In this document: positions 11,517 to 22,653 of the stretch, piece by piece
Layout of the letters: every line of letters starts with the position of its first letter
How positions within the stretch are numbered: the stretch's first letter is position 1
The notes under the pieces: generated by a model
Told to the model about the DNA's origin: nothing
Databases searched by the model: none
What the model saw: only the letters and a program-made list of their open reading frames with translations
Position numbers and translations under genes: made by a program
Assembly: GCA_006538405.1 (NCBI GenBank)
Contig: BJKQ01000027.1
Span: 1 to 64,000 of the forward strand
Length of the DNA stretch: 64,000 nucleotides
From: Hansfordia pulvinata
Taxonomy: Eukaryota; Ascomycota; Sordariomycetes; Xylariales
Direction of reading: 5' to 3'

Positions 11517-11702
11517 AAAGGATGATACATGCACTGAATGCCGACGGATGGAGCCCGTCACCTTCACGTAAGTAGCGTGGAGTATTAAAAACCCATGTTT
11601 AAATAATTATTATTCCGCTCTCGCACTTTCACGATTAAAACTATTGCTCTGGCGCGTGTGCGCGTACTTGCAGTCTTGTTTCCCGGAACCCTCGAATCAG
11701 GG

Positions 11703-12923
11703 CTAGTAAAACCTCCTCGCCATCTCCACCAAAGCCATAATGGCCATGGCCTGCCCATATGGCATCGCTGTGAGCGGAATGTCTTTGTAGAACTGCAAAT
11801 CAGCGCCCATACCCGTGCCGAAGCTGACTTGCCGCAGCTCGCCCTCGGGCGAGACATTGTCCAACACGGCCCGGATCGCTGCCAGCGCCACGTCGTCGAG
11901 CGACTTGCCGCCACTGCCGCCGTCGCCTCCCACCGAGTCTCCCACGCGCGCAGGCAAGAAGCGCCTTCGCCGCGCCTTGAGGATTCCGTATGCGAAGCCC
12001 GCCGTGGCCGAAGCCTCCGGGTAGGAGCCCTCCTCCGCGGGGACATCGAGGAGGGTGCGCCAGAGGCCCGAGGAAGGCTCCTGCAACCCGGCCAGCGCGC
12101 GGGCCTGTGCCCCTAGCGTGTTGACCAGGTGGCCGCGGATGGCGTTCATGCCAAGGCCGTGGCCCGAGCCCGTCTCGGCGTCGTCCTCGTCGAGCAGCTC
12201 GAGCATCTCGGGGATGACAATGGTGAGCCAGCTGTTGCCGCGCGCCCAGCGGGCGTTGGCAAAGTTATGACCCGCCTCGAGCGGGTTGCCCTCGGGCGTG
12301 AACTGCCACCCATGGAAGAAGAGGCCCGTGCGGTTGTCGAACAGGTACTGTATAAGAACGAACATCTGCCGTAGCGCCTCCTCGATGTAATGTCGGCGCT
12401 TTAAAACGCGGCCGATACGGGCTAAGGGCAGCGCCGTCATCATAAGCGTGTCGTCCCATAGCTGCTGGCGGTTCTCCTTCACGTAAGTGATATGCTGCAT
12501 GCCGCCGTACTCGGTGCGCGGGAGCCCCTTATAGGCCCACTCGGCCCAGGCGTCGAGCCAGGGCAGGTAGGTCGGGTTGCGCGTGCGCTCATAGACGTGG
12601 GCGAGGGTCAGGAAGACGGAGATGGTGTTGATGTTCTTCTCGGTGCCGGCGTTCGGGCCAGTCAGATGGGCCGCGAACCAGTCCTCGATCAAGGCCAGGT
12701 GCTCGGGCTTGCCGGTCAGCTCGTAGTACTGCCAGATCCCGTACAGGCCCACGCCGTGCGTCCAGTCCCAGCCGTCCCAGCTCTTAGTGTCGATGATGCG
12801 ACCGTCGGGGAGGTGATAGAGAAACTGCTTGCTCTCGTCTTTGAGCCCGGTCAGCTGCGTGATGAGCGTCTCGATGGTCTCGTGGACCTGCGTGGCCGTG
12901 ATGCCCTCGCCGGAAGATGCCAT
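11703..12923 (-). CDS. GH105 unsaturated rhamnogalacturonyl hydrolase
   Basis: Intronless 406-residue protein of the GH88/GH105 (YteR/YesR) fold. It hydrolyses the unsaturated galacturonyl residue from pectin-lyase products. Visible motifs: SWDGWDWTHGVGLYGIWQYY near residues 53-72, the WDDTLMM segment near 156-162 that carries the family's catalytic aspartate, FFHGW near 203-207, and the ARGNSW and SYPEASATAGFAYG signatures near 228 and 310. There is no signal peptide, so it should act in the cytosol on imported oligosaccharides. Length is close to the family norm. It is transcribed divergently from a Dal5-type transporter 888 bases away, suggesting uptake and cleavage are co-regulated. Confidence 0.92.
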   Translation of the reverse strand: MASSGEGITATQVHETIETLITQLTGLKDESKQFLYHLPDGRIIDTKSWDGWDWTHGVGLYGIWQYYELTGKPEHLALIEDWFAAHLTGPNAGTEKNINTISVFLTLAHVYERTRNPTYLPWLDAWAEWAYKGLPRTEYGGMQHITYVKENRQQLWDDTLMMTALPLARIGRVLKRRHYIEEALRQMFVLIQYLFDNRTGLFFHGWQFTPEGNPLEAGHNFANARWARGNSWLTIVIPEMLELLDEDDAETGSGHGLGMNAIRGHLVNTLGAQARALAGLQEPSSGLWRTLLDVPAEEGSYPEASATAGFAYGILKARRRRFLPARVGDSVGGDGGSGGKSLDDVALAAIRAVLDNVSPEGELRQVSFGTGMGADLQFYKDIPLTAMPYGQAMAIMALVEMARRFY

Positions 12924-13075
12924 GTCGCGGATGCAGGGAGGCTTGGCTTGGTCTGGTCTTGGTGGGAAGTATTGTTGGCTCCAGTCTACCTAACCTTCAG
13001 CTGGGGCTCGGGCTTTGGAACCCAGACTCACCTCCTTGTTAAATAAGGTATCGAGGATGGACGAATGGTCGATTG

Positions 13076-13096
13076 CTCGGGCAATCTGCGCCCGAG
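13076..13096. promoter_or_regulatory. Dyad with CGG-N11-CCG (Gal4-type site)
   Basis: A perfect 7-base inverted repeat CTCGGGC/GCCCGAG with a 7-base spacer. It contains CGG (13078-13080) and CCG (13092-13094) separated by exactly 11 bases, the spacing bound by Gal4-type Zn2Cys6 dimers. It lies 153 bases upstream of the GH105 start in the divergent promoter. The binding protein is unknown. Confidence 0.5.
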
Positions 13097-13161
13097 AAAT
13101 GCACATAACGCTGCACGTGGAGTTCAAGGCTCGGTTGCTGATCTCGGCCGTAGATCGAGGC

Positions 13162-13196
13162 ATGACCCGAGTCCCGCCCACTGCGGGCCGGGTCAT
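13162..13196. promoter_or_regulatory. 35-bp nested palindrome in divergent promoter
   Basis: Outer arms ATGACCCG (13162-13169) and CGGGTCAT (13189-13196) are perfect 8-base complements. Nested inside are CCCGC (13173-13177) and GCGGG (13183-13187) around a 5-base loop. It sits about 240 bases upstream of the GH105 start and about 615 upstream of the transporter start. It may be a dimeric regulator site or a cruciform-forming element. Confidence 0.45.
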
Positions 13197-13811
13197 TTCG
13201 CGACGAGGGGGAGCGCGTCGCCTTGCGGTGGCGGAAATTGCGGCTGAGAAGAACTCACCAGGCGCCCATTTCATCCCGCTTCTGCCCCCTTCACGGACCT
13301 CTTCCTGGAGAAATCAGAGAAACCCTGGACTGGAAATCGCCGTCGGTTCTCTGCATCATGGCGGTCTTCACATATTTCTCCGACCCTGTAAGGTACTACA
13401 AGGTGAATTCCGGCCGAGGGTCTCTTTCGAGAGCGACCGCAGCTTCTGCCACCAGCATTAGCTGCTCCGTGTTAGACTGGCGTGACTGTCTCGCCCCACG
13501 ATGCGCCTTTCCGCGAATGGTGAAGGATGAGATCCAGAACCACACTGGACCCTGTCGCAGTCTCCTGACAAGGCTCAAACTGGTTAAATGCAAAACTCTT
13601 CCCCGCCTTCCCCAGATTTATCCCCGGAGGCGTCGTCGTGAGGCTATCCCGAACAAGGGCCAAGGTCGGGTCATCTCATCCCAGCTGTGTCCACCTCGAG
13701 ACAACATTTAATTGACGGCCGAGCGCCGACTGCCCTGAGGTTGTTGGGCAATGGCGACGCTGAACTGACCCTCCTCACATTCCTGAACCTCTCCCATTAC
13801 CAGCCGGAAGG

Positions 13812-15690
13812 ATGAGCAAACACCAAGAATCGCCCCCGACGGCGCAAGCCGAGGCATCGTCAGATCATGTCGAGACCGCACCGCAGGCAACACCGGGCAG
13901 AGACGACGCCCATCCAGTCACCAAGGGAGTCGACGCCGACCGGATCGACGACGAGGTTGCGGAATATGCAGCCGGCGGCCACGTCGAGATTGACGACAAG
14001 ACCAACACCCGTCTAAAGCGCATGATTGACCGCCGAGTTCTGTCCGTCATGATCATCACCTACTTCCTCCAGGCTCTTGATAAGGGTACCATCTCGTTCG
14101 TCTCAATCATGGGCTTCAACCATGACCAGCACCTTGTCGGCCAGCAATTCAGCTGGCTCACCACCTGCGTCTACATTGCCATCATTGTGGTAGAGTACCC
14201 CACGAATCTGATCATTCAGCGCGTCCCCATTGCCAAGTATCTCTCGTTCAACATCATGGCCTGGGGCATTGCCGTGGCCTGCCACGCCGCCTGCACCAAT
14301 TTTGCTGGCTTGGTAGTGGTCCGTACCCTTCTCGGGGTCTTCGAGGCCAGCTGCCAGCCGACTTTCATCATCTTGAGGTAGGGCCCACCCGACCCGATCT
14401 GAGAGTTTCGCAAGCTGTCACACGATGCTTGATGCTAACGTCAATAACACAAACAGCGCTATGTGGTACAAGAGAGAAGAACAAGCCGGGTCTGTCACCT
14501 ACTGGTACATGATGAACGGTGGTCAACAGATTGTCGGCGGACTTCTCGCGTACTGCTTCACCCTGATCGATAAGGGCCCTCTCAAGTCTTGGCAGGCCCT
14601 TTTCATTGCGTACGGGGGCATATCGTTCTTATGGGGCATTGCAGTTGCTTTCATTATGCCCGATTCGCCCATGCGCGCCAAGTGCTACACCGAGCAGGAT
14701 AAGAGACTCATGGTCGAGCGCGTTCGGGAGAACCAGACAAGTCTCCAAAGCAGGCAGTTCCGTCGCGAACAGGCTATCGAAGCCCTCAAGGACCCTCAGA
14801 CTTGGGGCTACTGCCTCATTTCCATCTGCACCACACTCCCAACGAGCGGCCTCGGTGCTTTCAAGTCCATCATCATCGAGGGCTTCAACTTCACTACACT
14901 TCAAACGCAGCTCTTGGCCATGGTGCTAGGATTCTACATTATCATTGTTCTGTTTGCTTCTCTTTGGCTGGTTAAGAAGACGGGTCAGACTTTTGTTGTC
15001 ATGGGCTGTTTCGTTCTTCCGTAAGACTTCTCTCTTTTCTCTTCTCTTCATGGTTCGACTTTCCGTTACGCCCCCCTTGCAATGTTTAACGTGCCACTTC
15101 GACTAATATGCGCCCAACGTTTCATCAACATACAGGTCCTTTGCGGGGACCATCGTTCTGATGGTGGTCGAGAATAAGAATGAGGCCACGCGAATCGGTC
15201 TTTTGATCAGTTACTACGTGGCCCTCTCCTTTTGGTCTGCCCAGACGTTGTCTTTATCCTTGATAAGCAGCAATGTTGCCGGGCGAACGAAGAAGTCGGT
15301 TGTCGTGACTTGCAACTTTGTCTCGTGGGCTGTCGCTGCTGCCATTGGTAAGTCGTCTGAAGCTAACATCCGTCCCCAATCTTATATTTGATATGTGCGA
15401 GTGTACCACTGCGCATAGGGCTGTTGGCGACTAAGTAAATCTACTAACACACGTCGCCATGTTTAGGACCCCAAGTATTCCTCTCCTGGGACGCTCCTCG
15501 ATACTTCATCGCTTTCTCCACGCACTTAGGCTGTTACACGCTCTTGGTTATTGTCATTATTCTGATGCGGTTTCACCTTAAGAGGCAAAACGAGCGGAAA
15601 GATGCTCTTTACGAGCGGGATGAAACCTATGCCAACGCGTTTACTGACCTGACCGATCGCGAGAATCCTAATTTCCGATACGTTTTTTAA
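13812..15690 (+). CDS. MFS transporter, Dal5-like anion:cation symporter family
   Basis: Four exons: 13812-14377, 14457-15020, 15136-15347, 15467-15690, all with GT-AG boundaries and CTAAC-type branch sites, giving 521 residues. The first exon carries an 80-residue hydrophilic N-terminus then MIDRRVLSVMIITYFLQALD-like TM1. Family signatures include YPTNLIIQR, the segment FEASCQPTFIIL joined to MWYKREEQ across intron 1, and GGQQIVGGLLAY. About twelve membrane segments end in a hydrophilic tail (RENPNFRYVF). Relatives import allantoate, nicotinate, biotin-like anions or pectin-derived disaccharides. Divergent pairing with a cytosolic GH105 suggests an unsaturated galacturonate-rhamnose disaccharide as substrate; that is inference. 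Confidence 0.92.
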
Positions 15691-16868
15691 ATGCAGATCC
15701 TGTAATAAGAAGGTCTATAATGATACCGGTCCCTGTTTAAGCTTACCGACAATATTAAACTGCCAGACTCGCTGCTTGTTTCAAATATAAAGGGTTGTCG
15801 ATACGTTTTTGATTATTCGTGTTTCTTGATCTATAAGAAATTATAAGTGTAAGGGAGGTGTTCTTACAAAAATCCTTCACAGTGTTGAAAGCTATTGAAA
15901 ATTGCTCGACATATCCTTTGTAAGGATCTTGAAATTCTTTTTAAATATCACTTATAAAAGCTTTAGTTTCGTTACATAAAATGTAATGACCCTCTTCACT
16001 TATTTGTATCCCCTTGATCAGAACCTTTTATATGTATTAATCATGAAGAATACGGCTTATCAATTTTATAGAAATTCTGAATAGTCTATACTTTATAAAA
16101 TGCTCGTATCGTGGGCTTTATAAGCTGTGAGGCACTGCCTTACATTATATCTTAAATGTACTTTTTTTCAAGTTTAACGCAGAGCGCGTGTACCGATGAA
16201 CAATAGTTATCGATTCGCCGAATCTTACGATTGGCCCGGGTACTGGTTCCGTAGTCTCGTTGGCAATGCTTATAATATTAGTGATACATGCATGCGCGGG
16301 ACGAAAGCACGTGACGGGCGTGCGTTGGAATGCTCATAGCCAGTCGTTTAAAACCGGTCAAGCAAGCCTGCTTTGGATCCACTCGCGCGTTGGCTGTTTC
16401 ATAGTAGCAGCTACTTGAAATGATTTAAGGCAATCGAACAATGCATTAAGCGACAAGAATTCGCCATCTATATAAGGTATAAGCTTCGTATATTCATAAT
16501 CGCTCAGAGCTATGGCTATGATACTTCGCCTTACGTGTGTAACAGACCACATCTTTTTAAAGAAAGGTGGATAGCTCATAAGCGCAGTGACTTCGTTACT
16601 TAGTACCACTCGTCGCCTTCTTTACAGATCCAGGACGATCAAAATCAGGTATGTGAGGAGATTTCAGTGGTCTGTGTGTCTTTTTCGTTAAGCTCACCCT
16701 TCAATAATGGGATTTTAGGAATATGAAATCTTGATTCTGTTACCGCTTCACTCGTCGTGGTTTAAGCTACTCGCTTCATATAAAAACGCACTCCCGACTA
16801 AGATCTTTATAAGGGGGTCAGAATATTCGCAGGGCCAATGACGCTCAAACCCCACACCTGAATTGATT
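15691..16868. other. AT-rich intergenic stretch
   Basis: AT-rich, mostly stop-dense. An 83-codon minus-strand frame at 16358-16609 has no recognisable homology by eye and no clear splice partners; I do not call it a gene. CpA and TpG are present at moderate levels, so RIP here is much weaker than near the telomere. Confidence 0.5.
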
Positions 16869-17912
16869 ATGCCAACCTTCACCATGGATATTTCCAAGTA
16901 TGCAGTCGGACCGGAAAGCTACGACTCTTTATCACACGCACAAATCCGCAGTTTCTTTTCGGATATCCCCGTTACAAGAGCTGAGTGCGATAACTTTGCC
17001 TCGCAACTGTCAAGGGGTCTTGTGGCTCCGACGCCAATTCAAGGCGGGTCCAGCTATACCTTGATCGGCAAGGAGGCAGCTTCAGTTATCCAATTTCGGT
17101 CTTCACGACTAGACGACACAAAGCTTGAACTGGTCCACCAGACTTACCCCAAGTTCGCGCCTTCTTACAGGTATCACGGTACTCGAGGACCACTTCATAT
17201 CTACCAATGGGAGCTGGTACACGGGCAAGCATTTTGCCGTGTGCGTCGAGAGATGTTCAACTCGACCCTGGGCGTGGATCCGCGTTTAAAGCAAGCCGTG
17301 CAAGATTTTGCCAGGTAAGCCACGCTCTGGACTGGTCCTTTTTCAAGCCTGTGTCCTCAAGTTTAACCCGATTCCCCGTTTAGATTCTCTGCATCGGCGT
17401 GGACGAACCGAATGATTTCGCAGGAGAAAAAGCCACTCGGGCTACAGACTCAGTACGTTGCCATTTTGGATGAGCTTATGGGTACGCTTCCAAATGCCCT
17501 GCACTCAACAATCGACATGGTCAAGAGCAACCTGCACCTTTTGTTTCGCGCCGACTACCCCAGTGCGCTTCAACATGGCGATCTCTTAGAGAACAACATC
17601 CACGTTGATGAATTAGACGGCCATATTACCGGACTTCTGGACTGGGCCGATGCTTTCGTGGCTCCGTTTGGCTTATCGCTTGGTGGAGCTGAGATTCTTT
17701 TTGGAATTCAGACTCACACAGATTGGCATTTGCACCCTTCCCACGTGGAATTGCGTCGGGAGTTCTGGGACACCTTCTACAGCGAGATTGGGGAGGTCTC
17801 TGACCTGGACAAGAGGTCGATGGAAGTGGCAAGACTGATGGGTCTTTTCGAGACGCACGGCTTTGAACCAAATGGAAAGTCGGGAGTCTACTTGCAAAAA
17901 TTGATTTTGTGA
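16869..17912 (+). CDS. APH-family phosphotransferase-like protein
   Basis: Two exons, 16869-17314 and 17384-17912 (donor GTAAGC, acceptor TTTAG), giving 324 residues. The ATG at 16869 is the first available in frame. The C-terminal half has the aminoglycoside phosphotransferase/fructosamine-kinase catalytic pattern: HGDLLENNIHVD (Brenner-like HxDxxxxN loop) near residues 211-222 and GLLDWADA with the metal-binding aspartate near 231-238. The N-terminal lobe is short and I do not see a clear nucleotide-binding lysine motif. Such proteins are very common in fungi and their substrates are mostly unknown. It lies in AT-rich flanks without a partner gene. Confidence 0.85.
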
Positions 17913-18260
17913 CCGGTGTGCAATCAATAAAGTATCCGCCAGGCTTTCAAAGCTGTTTTCGGTATCTTTGTTATAATTGCAACGAGTCCTAGCTTACGAG
18001 TACAAACGTACTTTGAACTCTCGGTGATGGCCTTCCACTGTCTTTGTAAACCCCTTACAAGTCGTACTTTTCCATCAATTGTTACTTCATCCACCACGAA
18101 GCTGAGAGTAAACCACTCTTATATACTCCTCCGCGTCAATCTCCTTCAAGTGTCGGTTTTTCTGTCTGCCCGCGCTATCTGTAATAGAAATCGTTTTATG
18201 TTTATCCATCTAAGTAGAATAAGGTATTAATAAAGATTGAAAATCGAATATTCTCTAGGA
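17913..18260. other. Intergenic, no gene seen
   Basis: AT-rich 3' flanks of two convergent transcription units. No recognisable element. Confidence 0.5.
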
Positions 18261-19004
18261 TCAAAATTTTCTTTTTAAATAACAAAACGAAGGAATGAAG
18301 AGCCAAAAAATTTGAAGGGCTTTATAACGTACCTTTAAAGTCACCACGAGGTCGGTGATAAAGTTCGCGGGAAACAGATATAATGTTAAGGGTAGACCGC
18401 CAAACGCGTGAAGCTGGTGTATAATGAATTTGTATTGCTTCTGATATAGCTCTCGTTGCACATCAACGTGCAACGGCGAACGGCGAAGATCCTGAGCAAT
18501 AACAACACTCCCTTGCGGGGTAAAGTGTTTAGGGTAGTAAGGCCCGTCAGGGTCCTCCGCGGATAGTAACTCGAACCATAAACTTAACTGTTGGTTCTCG
18601 TCTGGAATCCTAAACTCGCTGTCTGGATCCACGTCATCGCCGGCATCGCCAAAGTGGAGCAGAAACTTATCAAACTCGGCCTCCTTGCTTTGAGCACCGT
18701 AGACTATTCGACGACGTTATCCGGCATCACTAATCAATTCCTTTAGTATGAGTTCCCTTCCCAGAGTTTCCAGTGGTTCGTAACCGCGGAAGTCGGGGTG
18801 GGTGACACTTACTGTCCGTCTCGATAGCCCTGGTCGTGGGTGCACCATCACTTTCACCAATTCCAATGTCGACATCGTAGTCACGAGCACGAGGGGACAG
18901 ATGAGCTCGTGAAAATAGTTCGGACGAGCCTCTATCGGAAACATAAGATTAATATACTCAGCCAGGTGCAAAGCAGCTCACATACCCGGGGTGACGGCGT
19001 TCAT
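18261..19004 (-). pseudogene. Broken gene of unknown function (in-frame stop)
   Basis: On the minus strand two frames, 18971-18720 and 18716-18261, are in the same phase and separated only by a TAA at 18717-18719. Upstream, an ATG at 19004 leads to a canonical GTATGT donor (18985-18980) and an ATAG acceptor that joins in phase to the next exon at 18931, so a 54-base intron fits. A further in-frame TAG occurs upstream near 19050. Both stops are explained by C-to-T change of a CAA or CAG codon, the RIP signature. The protein (roughly 220 codons) has no motif I recognise. Could also be a diverged expressed gene with an intron spanning the stop, but I found no suitable splice sites there. Confidence 0.5.
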
Positions 19005-19049
19005 ATAGAGACGAGGTTTGACTTTGAACCGCGGCCGCGAAGGCTAAAA

Positions 19050-20418
19050 CGATTGGAAAGGACGAATAGTTGCAGATGAACCGCATTTTGAGAGATTTAA
19101 GCACTTGCAATGTGGGGGAACTTTAATAGTGGAATTGATGAGGCAACGCGTGTGAATACGTATGCTTCAATCAACTAGACAGGATCGAAAAAGGCTTTAT
19201 ATACTTAAATCAAGACCAGCTTCTTATTTAACCGCCCTTTATTAAAGCCGCGAGCTCTCCATCCTTGTGTTTAGCAGTCTTACGGTGAGGGTAATAATGT
19301 CAAAAATAGTATTCACGCTTACCGGTGCTTTTATCAGTGTACTGACTATGAATAATATTTATTTCAATCAATAAAGATTAAGAGTGCTATATTCTTTCCG
19401 ATCCCTTTTAAGTTACACTCATACCCGCACGTTGTACAGCGAATGATCTGTTTTTCTACCTTACAGGTTGCGCTTCTTTCATCTTTCAATGTATTTCTTT
19501 CTTAAAGAATGCCTTAAATGTAGCCGCCCGTGTGAAATTTAGCGCTTTATTCACGGGCGATATGCTTGCATATTGCCACTCGACTTGGCGAGGTAATAAG
19601 CAGGCTGACGCTGACGTTTGTGCGCTTTTTAAACCAGATTAGGGAACTCGGTACTGAAACGGGATGCTTCGATCCACGTTGCCTGTATTTAAATAGAAAT
19701 AATCGTCAGCTTATATAAAACCAAGGAAAAACCCATGGATTGTTGAGTTTTTCTTAAAGGCTACAGGCTGAGTCATTTTAAAGAATAGATGAAATGACTT
19801 TTAATACTCCTTTAATATAAGATATCAGACCATTTCCTAAGTAGATTACCTTTCTTTTCTATACGATGTCAGTCATGATCGTGCTTTCTACGGGATGATT
19901 CATTTAAAACACATGAAAAGATAATTAAACACGAGTAAGGAAAGCATATTTATGCACCGCTTTCGGTGCCGTGTTAACGTTCAGGTTCACGGCTCTCGGT
20001 TTGAAACTCTTATACGCTTTCATGTTCGGTTTATAAAAGTTCGTTTAAGGCTTAAGAAAAACTTTATTAATTCGCAACCTGGCTGTAAATCACTTAAAGG
20101 ACCAGACTAGACTTGCCTTATAGGCAGGTCCTTTGCTTATTTCGAATTTTTTCATCTCATGGAAACATACAGGCATGACCGGGATTATCCAGCCGCCTTA
20201 AGAACCGGAAGCACTTTACTGACTCGCTAAATACGTTATAAAACAAGCTCCACTTTCGAGCAACGCTGAATACCTAAGGTTAGCGATCATATTGATAAGG
20301 CCCTCCTGGCCAATTTAGAGCTTTGATGATCCCCATTCCAACACTTATAAGCCTTTATATCCGCCCCCCGTCCTTAATGTCTCCAGTCGGCCCTGTCTGA
20401 CTTGTCCTGGTTCTGGGC
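19050..20418. other. AT-rich gene-free stretch
   Basis: About 1.3 kb of AT-rich DNA with short frames only. Nothing recognisable; no tandem repeat seen. Confidence 0.5.
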
Positions 20419-21862
20419 TCAGGCAAATCTGAACGTGAGTCCCGCGACTGTTCCCCACGCAAATTCAATCTCGCACCGCACTACCTCGTACTTGTCCGTC
20501 TCATACATTCTCAGGCAGTCTTCCTCTTCGCGTGATCTCACCAAGTATCCCCAACCCAACACCGATCCCATCTTTGGGTCGTTCACTAAGCCTTTATACT
20601 TCCCCCCCCATGTCTTTAGTCGGCCCCCTTTAACTTGTGCTGGCTCAAGGGGCGAAAGGTCGTCCGTTGATACATGCATAACGCTAAGAAGACCGGTCTG
20701 TTAGCATGTTTCATAATGATCATAGCCTGCAAAAAGAGTAATCTATTAGTAGCTGCCCTTACCGTGATAGGACGGCTGGATCAGCCAGTGTGCCATAAAA
20801 GAAGTACCGGACTGGGTATTCATTTTGAGTCGGACTGCAGATCTTTGGTGTTGTTGGCCGATATTGAGGCAGTGTAAATTCAATTCCAAGGCATGGGCAT
20901 CGGCTCGATTGGGAGAGCTCTTTCGCGGCCTCAGAGTGTCGTATACATGTCAGGTTGCTTCGCCCGTTCTTAGCGAGAAAGCTTTCGACGAGGCCTTTAG
21001 TACGCCCGTCAACTATACAGAAAGAAGTCTGTTGTCCATCGTCGTCTTCTGCTTGTAAAATTTTTGGTGACTGGCGCATATTGCTAATGCCCTGCAACTC
21101 TTTGGTGCTAAAAGTGTCACAGTCCAGTTTGAGCAGCCATTTTGCGTTCGGGTTGTTGAACTTTTTGGCTCGTTGCGTCTCAGCCTTTTTAGCTCGCAGC
21201 CTACCGGTCGCTAAAGCGAATGCGTAGGATTCTCGGTCGAATTTTGGCCAGTTAGGTTGAATCATGGCCCAAGATGCTTCGGAAATGACCTTGCGTCCGA
21301 GGTCGGATCGCCATTTTTCAATCTGCAACCATTAGCACTGCATTCGACTTGAAGGCATACTGGCCAATAGCCTAAGAAAGTTCCCGAAAGCGATCGACTT
21401 CGATAGCGGCGATAAACGTTAAACGAGCCGCTTCAATAGTAGTTCGACGTCACTAAAGCCTTTGAGCGCCCGCCGTCGATGTTTAGGTTGCAAAGTGCAA
21501 CAACGGAAGTGGCGTTTAGCTATCATCGACACCGGCTTATTCTCTAAACCAGGCCCTTCCATAAACAAAGACCACCTGATCCATCGTGGTGACAGCAATG
21601 GCATAAGATGCGAGTGGAGGCCCGCGTAAGATTCTAAGGGAAAGACGGTGCAACTTGAAAGCCTTGGTTGAAACACGCGTGGAAATGGGGTATTGAGAGC
21701 TGTATACTATTGCAAACGACGACATACCTCATTTTTCGAATCGTTGTAACTCAGCTGGAATAGATCTTGCCACTTTTGGATCTCCGTGGGGGAGGGCCCA
21801 GTGTCTTCGGCCTTGTCAATCAAGTCCTGGCACGCCGCAAAGAGATCAAAGCAGTCGGCCAT
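20419..21862 (-). CDS. Gamma-glutamylcyclotransferase (AIG2)-like protein
   Basis: Proposed exons 21728-21862, 20763-21322 and 20419-20683, giving 319 residues in consistent phase. The second intron (79 bases) has a GTAAGG donor, GCTAAC branch and CTTCTTAG acceptor. The domain core is YFFYGTLADPAVLS at the end of exon 2, followed by GGRLKTWGGKYKGLV, GWGYLVRSREEEDCLRMYET and YEVVRCEIEF in exon 3, matching the GGCT/AIG2 fold in which YGTL forms the substrate pocket. The N-terminal 230 residues are a fungal-type extension containing FDRESYAFALATGRL. The first intron would be 405 bases, long for this genome, so the 5' exon (ATG at 21862) is less certain than the rest. Substrate unknown. Confidence 0.72.
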
Positions 21863-22443
21863 GGCGTTGAACTCTTCTGCGAGTTGTTTGTGGTGTTTGA
21901 AGTGTGTGGATGAGTATTTTGGATCAGTTGGTCGACGTGTGGACGATTTTAAAGTGTACGATGTAGGTGGGTGGGTTGGAAAAGCCCCAGAGAATGCGGG
22001 TTGGTCTTTTTTAAAGAGTCGTACAGAGCTCAGCGGCACAGGATACCATTAGCTGAAGATTAAACTTCGAGTATACCTTACATAATGTACGTAGTGAGTA
22101 CGCAGTCTTTACGCTTAAGCACATGCAGTCGGACAAGGGTTCAACGGCACGAGCAGGGTTCACGGTTGTTGAATAGGGTCGGAGATTTTGGTACTAAGGT
22201 TGTAGCGTAAGTATGCTAAGATCACTGTTAAGTACGCCTGGGCCAGATTGGCTGGGGTGCATGATCAGTAAAAGCTACAGTAAACGCCTCAACGGTGGCA
22301 CTTCTTTTGACACTTATGATCAAGAAGCTAGGACTAGGGCCAAGCCCACGACACTCGGGAGCGCGGTCCGTTATCAAAAATAGCGAGCTTAGCTTACCGC
22401 AGATGATGACCGTCCATGTGTTTCTGAGTCACGGGCGTTGTTA

Positions 22444-22653
22444 TCAATCTGAAGTCGATAAGAGATAAAACGCGGTCTGGAGATAGGCACTTGCCAGTGT
22501 CTGGGTTTCGTAAATCAAGTTCCTCGCTTTATACAGCTCATTTTCCAGCTGAAGAAACATATCCCTTCGCCTTTTGCTGCTCTCGTCCACGCGCTTTGCG
22601 TCGGAGGGATATTCCATGAGTAGACCAGCGACGGCATTCCGGGTGCTGTCCAT
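22444..22653 (-). CDS. Possible small helical protein, hypothetical
   Basis: A 69-codon ATG-initiated frame rich in charged heptad-like residues (VDESSKRRRDMFLQLENELY), predicted by eye to be helical. No signal peptide, no known motif and no neighbours to support it. It could be an isolated exon or chance. Confidence 0.25.
   Translation of the reverse strand: MDSTRNAVAGLLMEYPSDAKRVDESSKRRRDMFLQLENELYKARNLIYETQTLASAYLQTAFYLLSTSD

Noticed and set aside
16358..16609. 83-codon minus-strand frame in AT-rich DNA
   Set aside because: No homology by eye, no signal peptide, no splice partners; could be a gene relic but cannot be supported.
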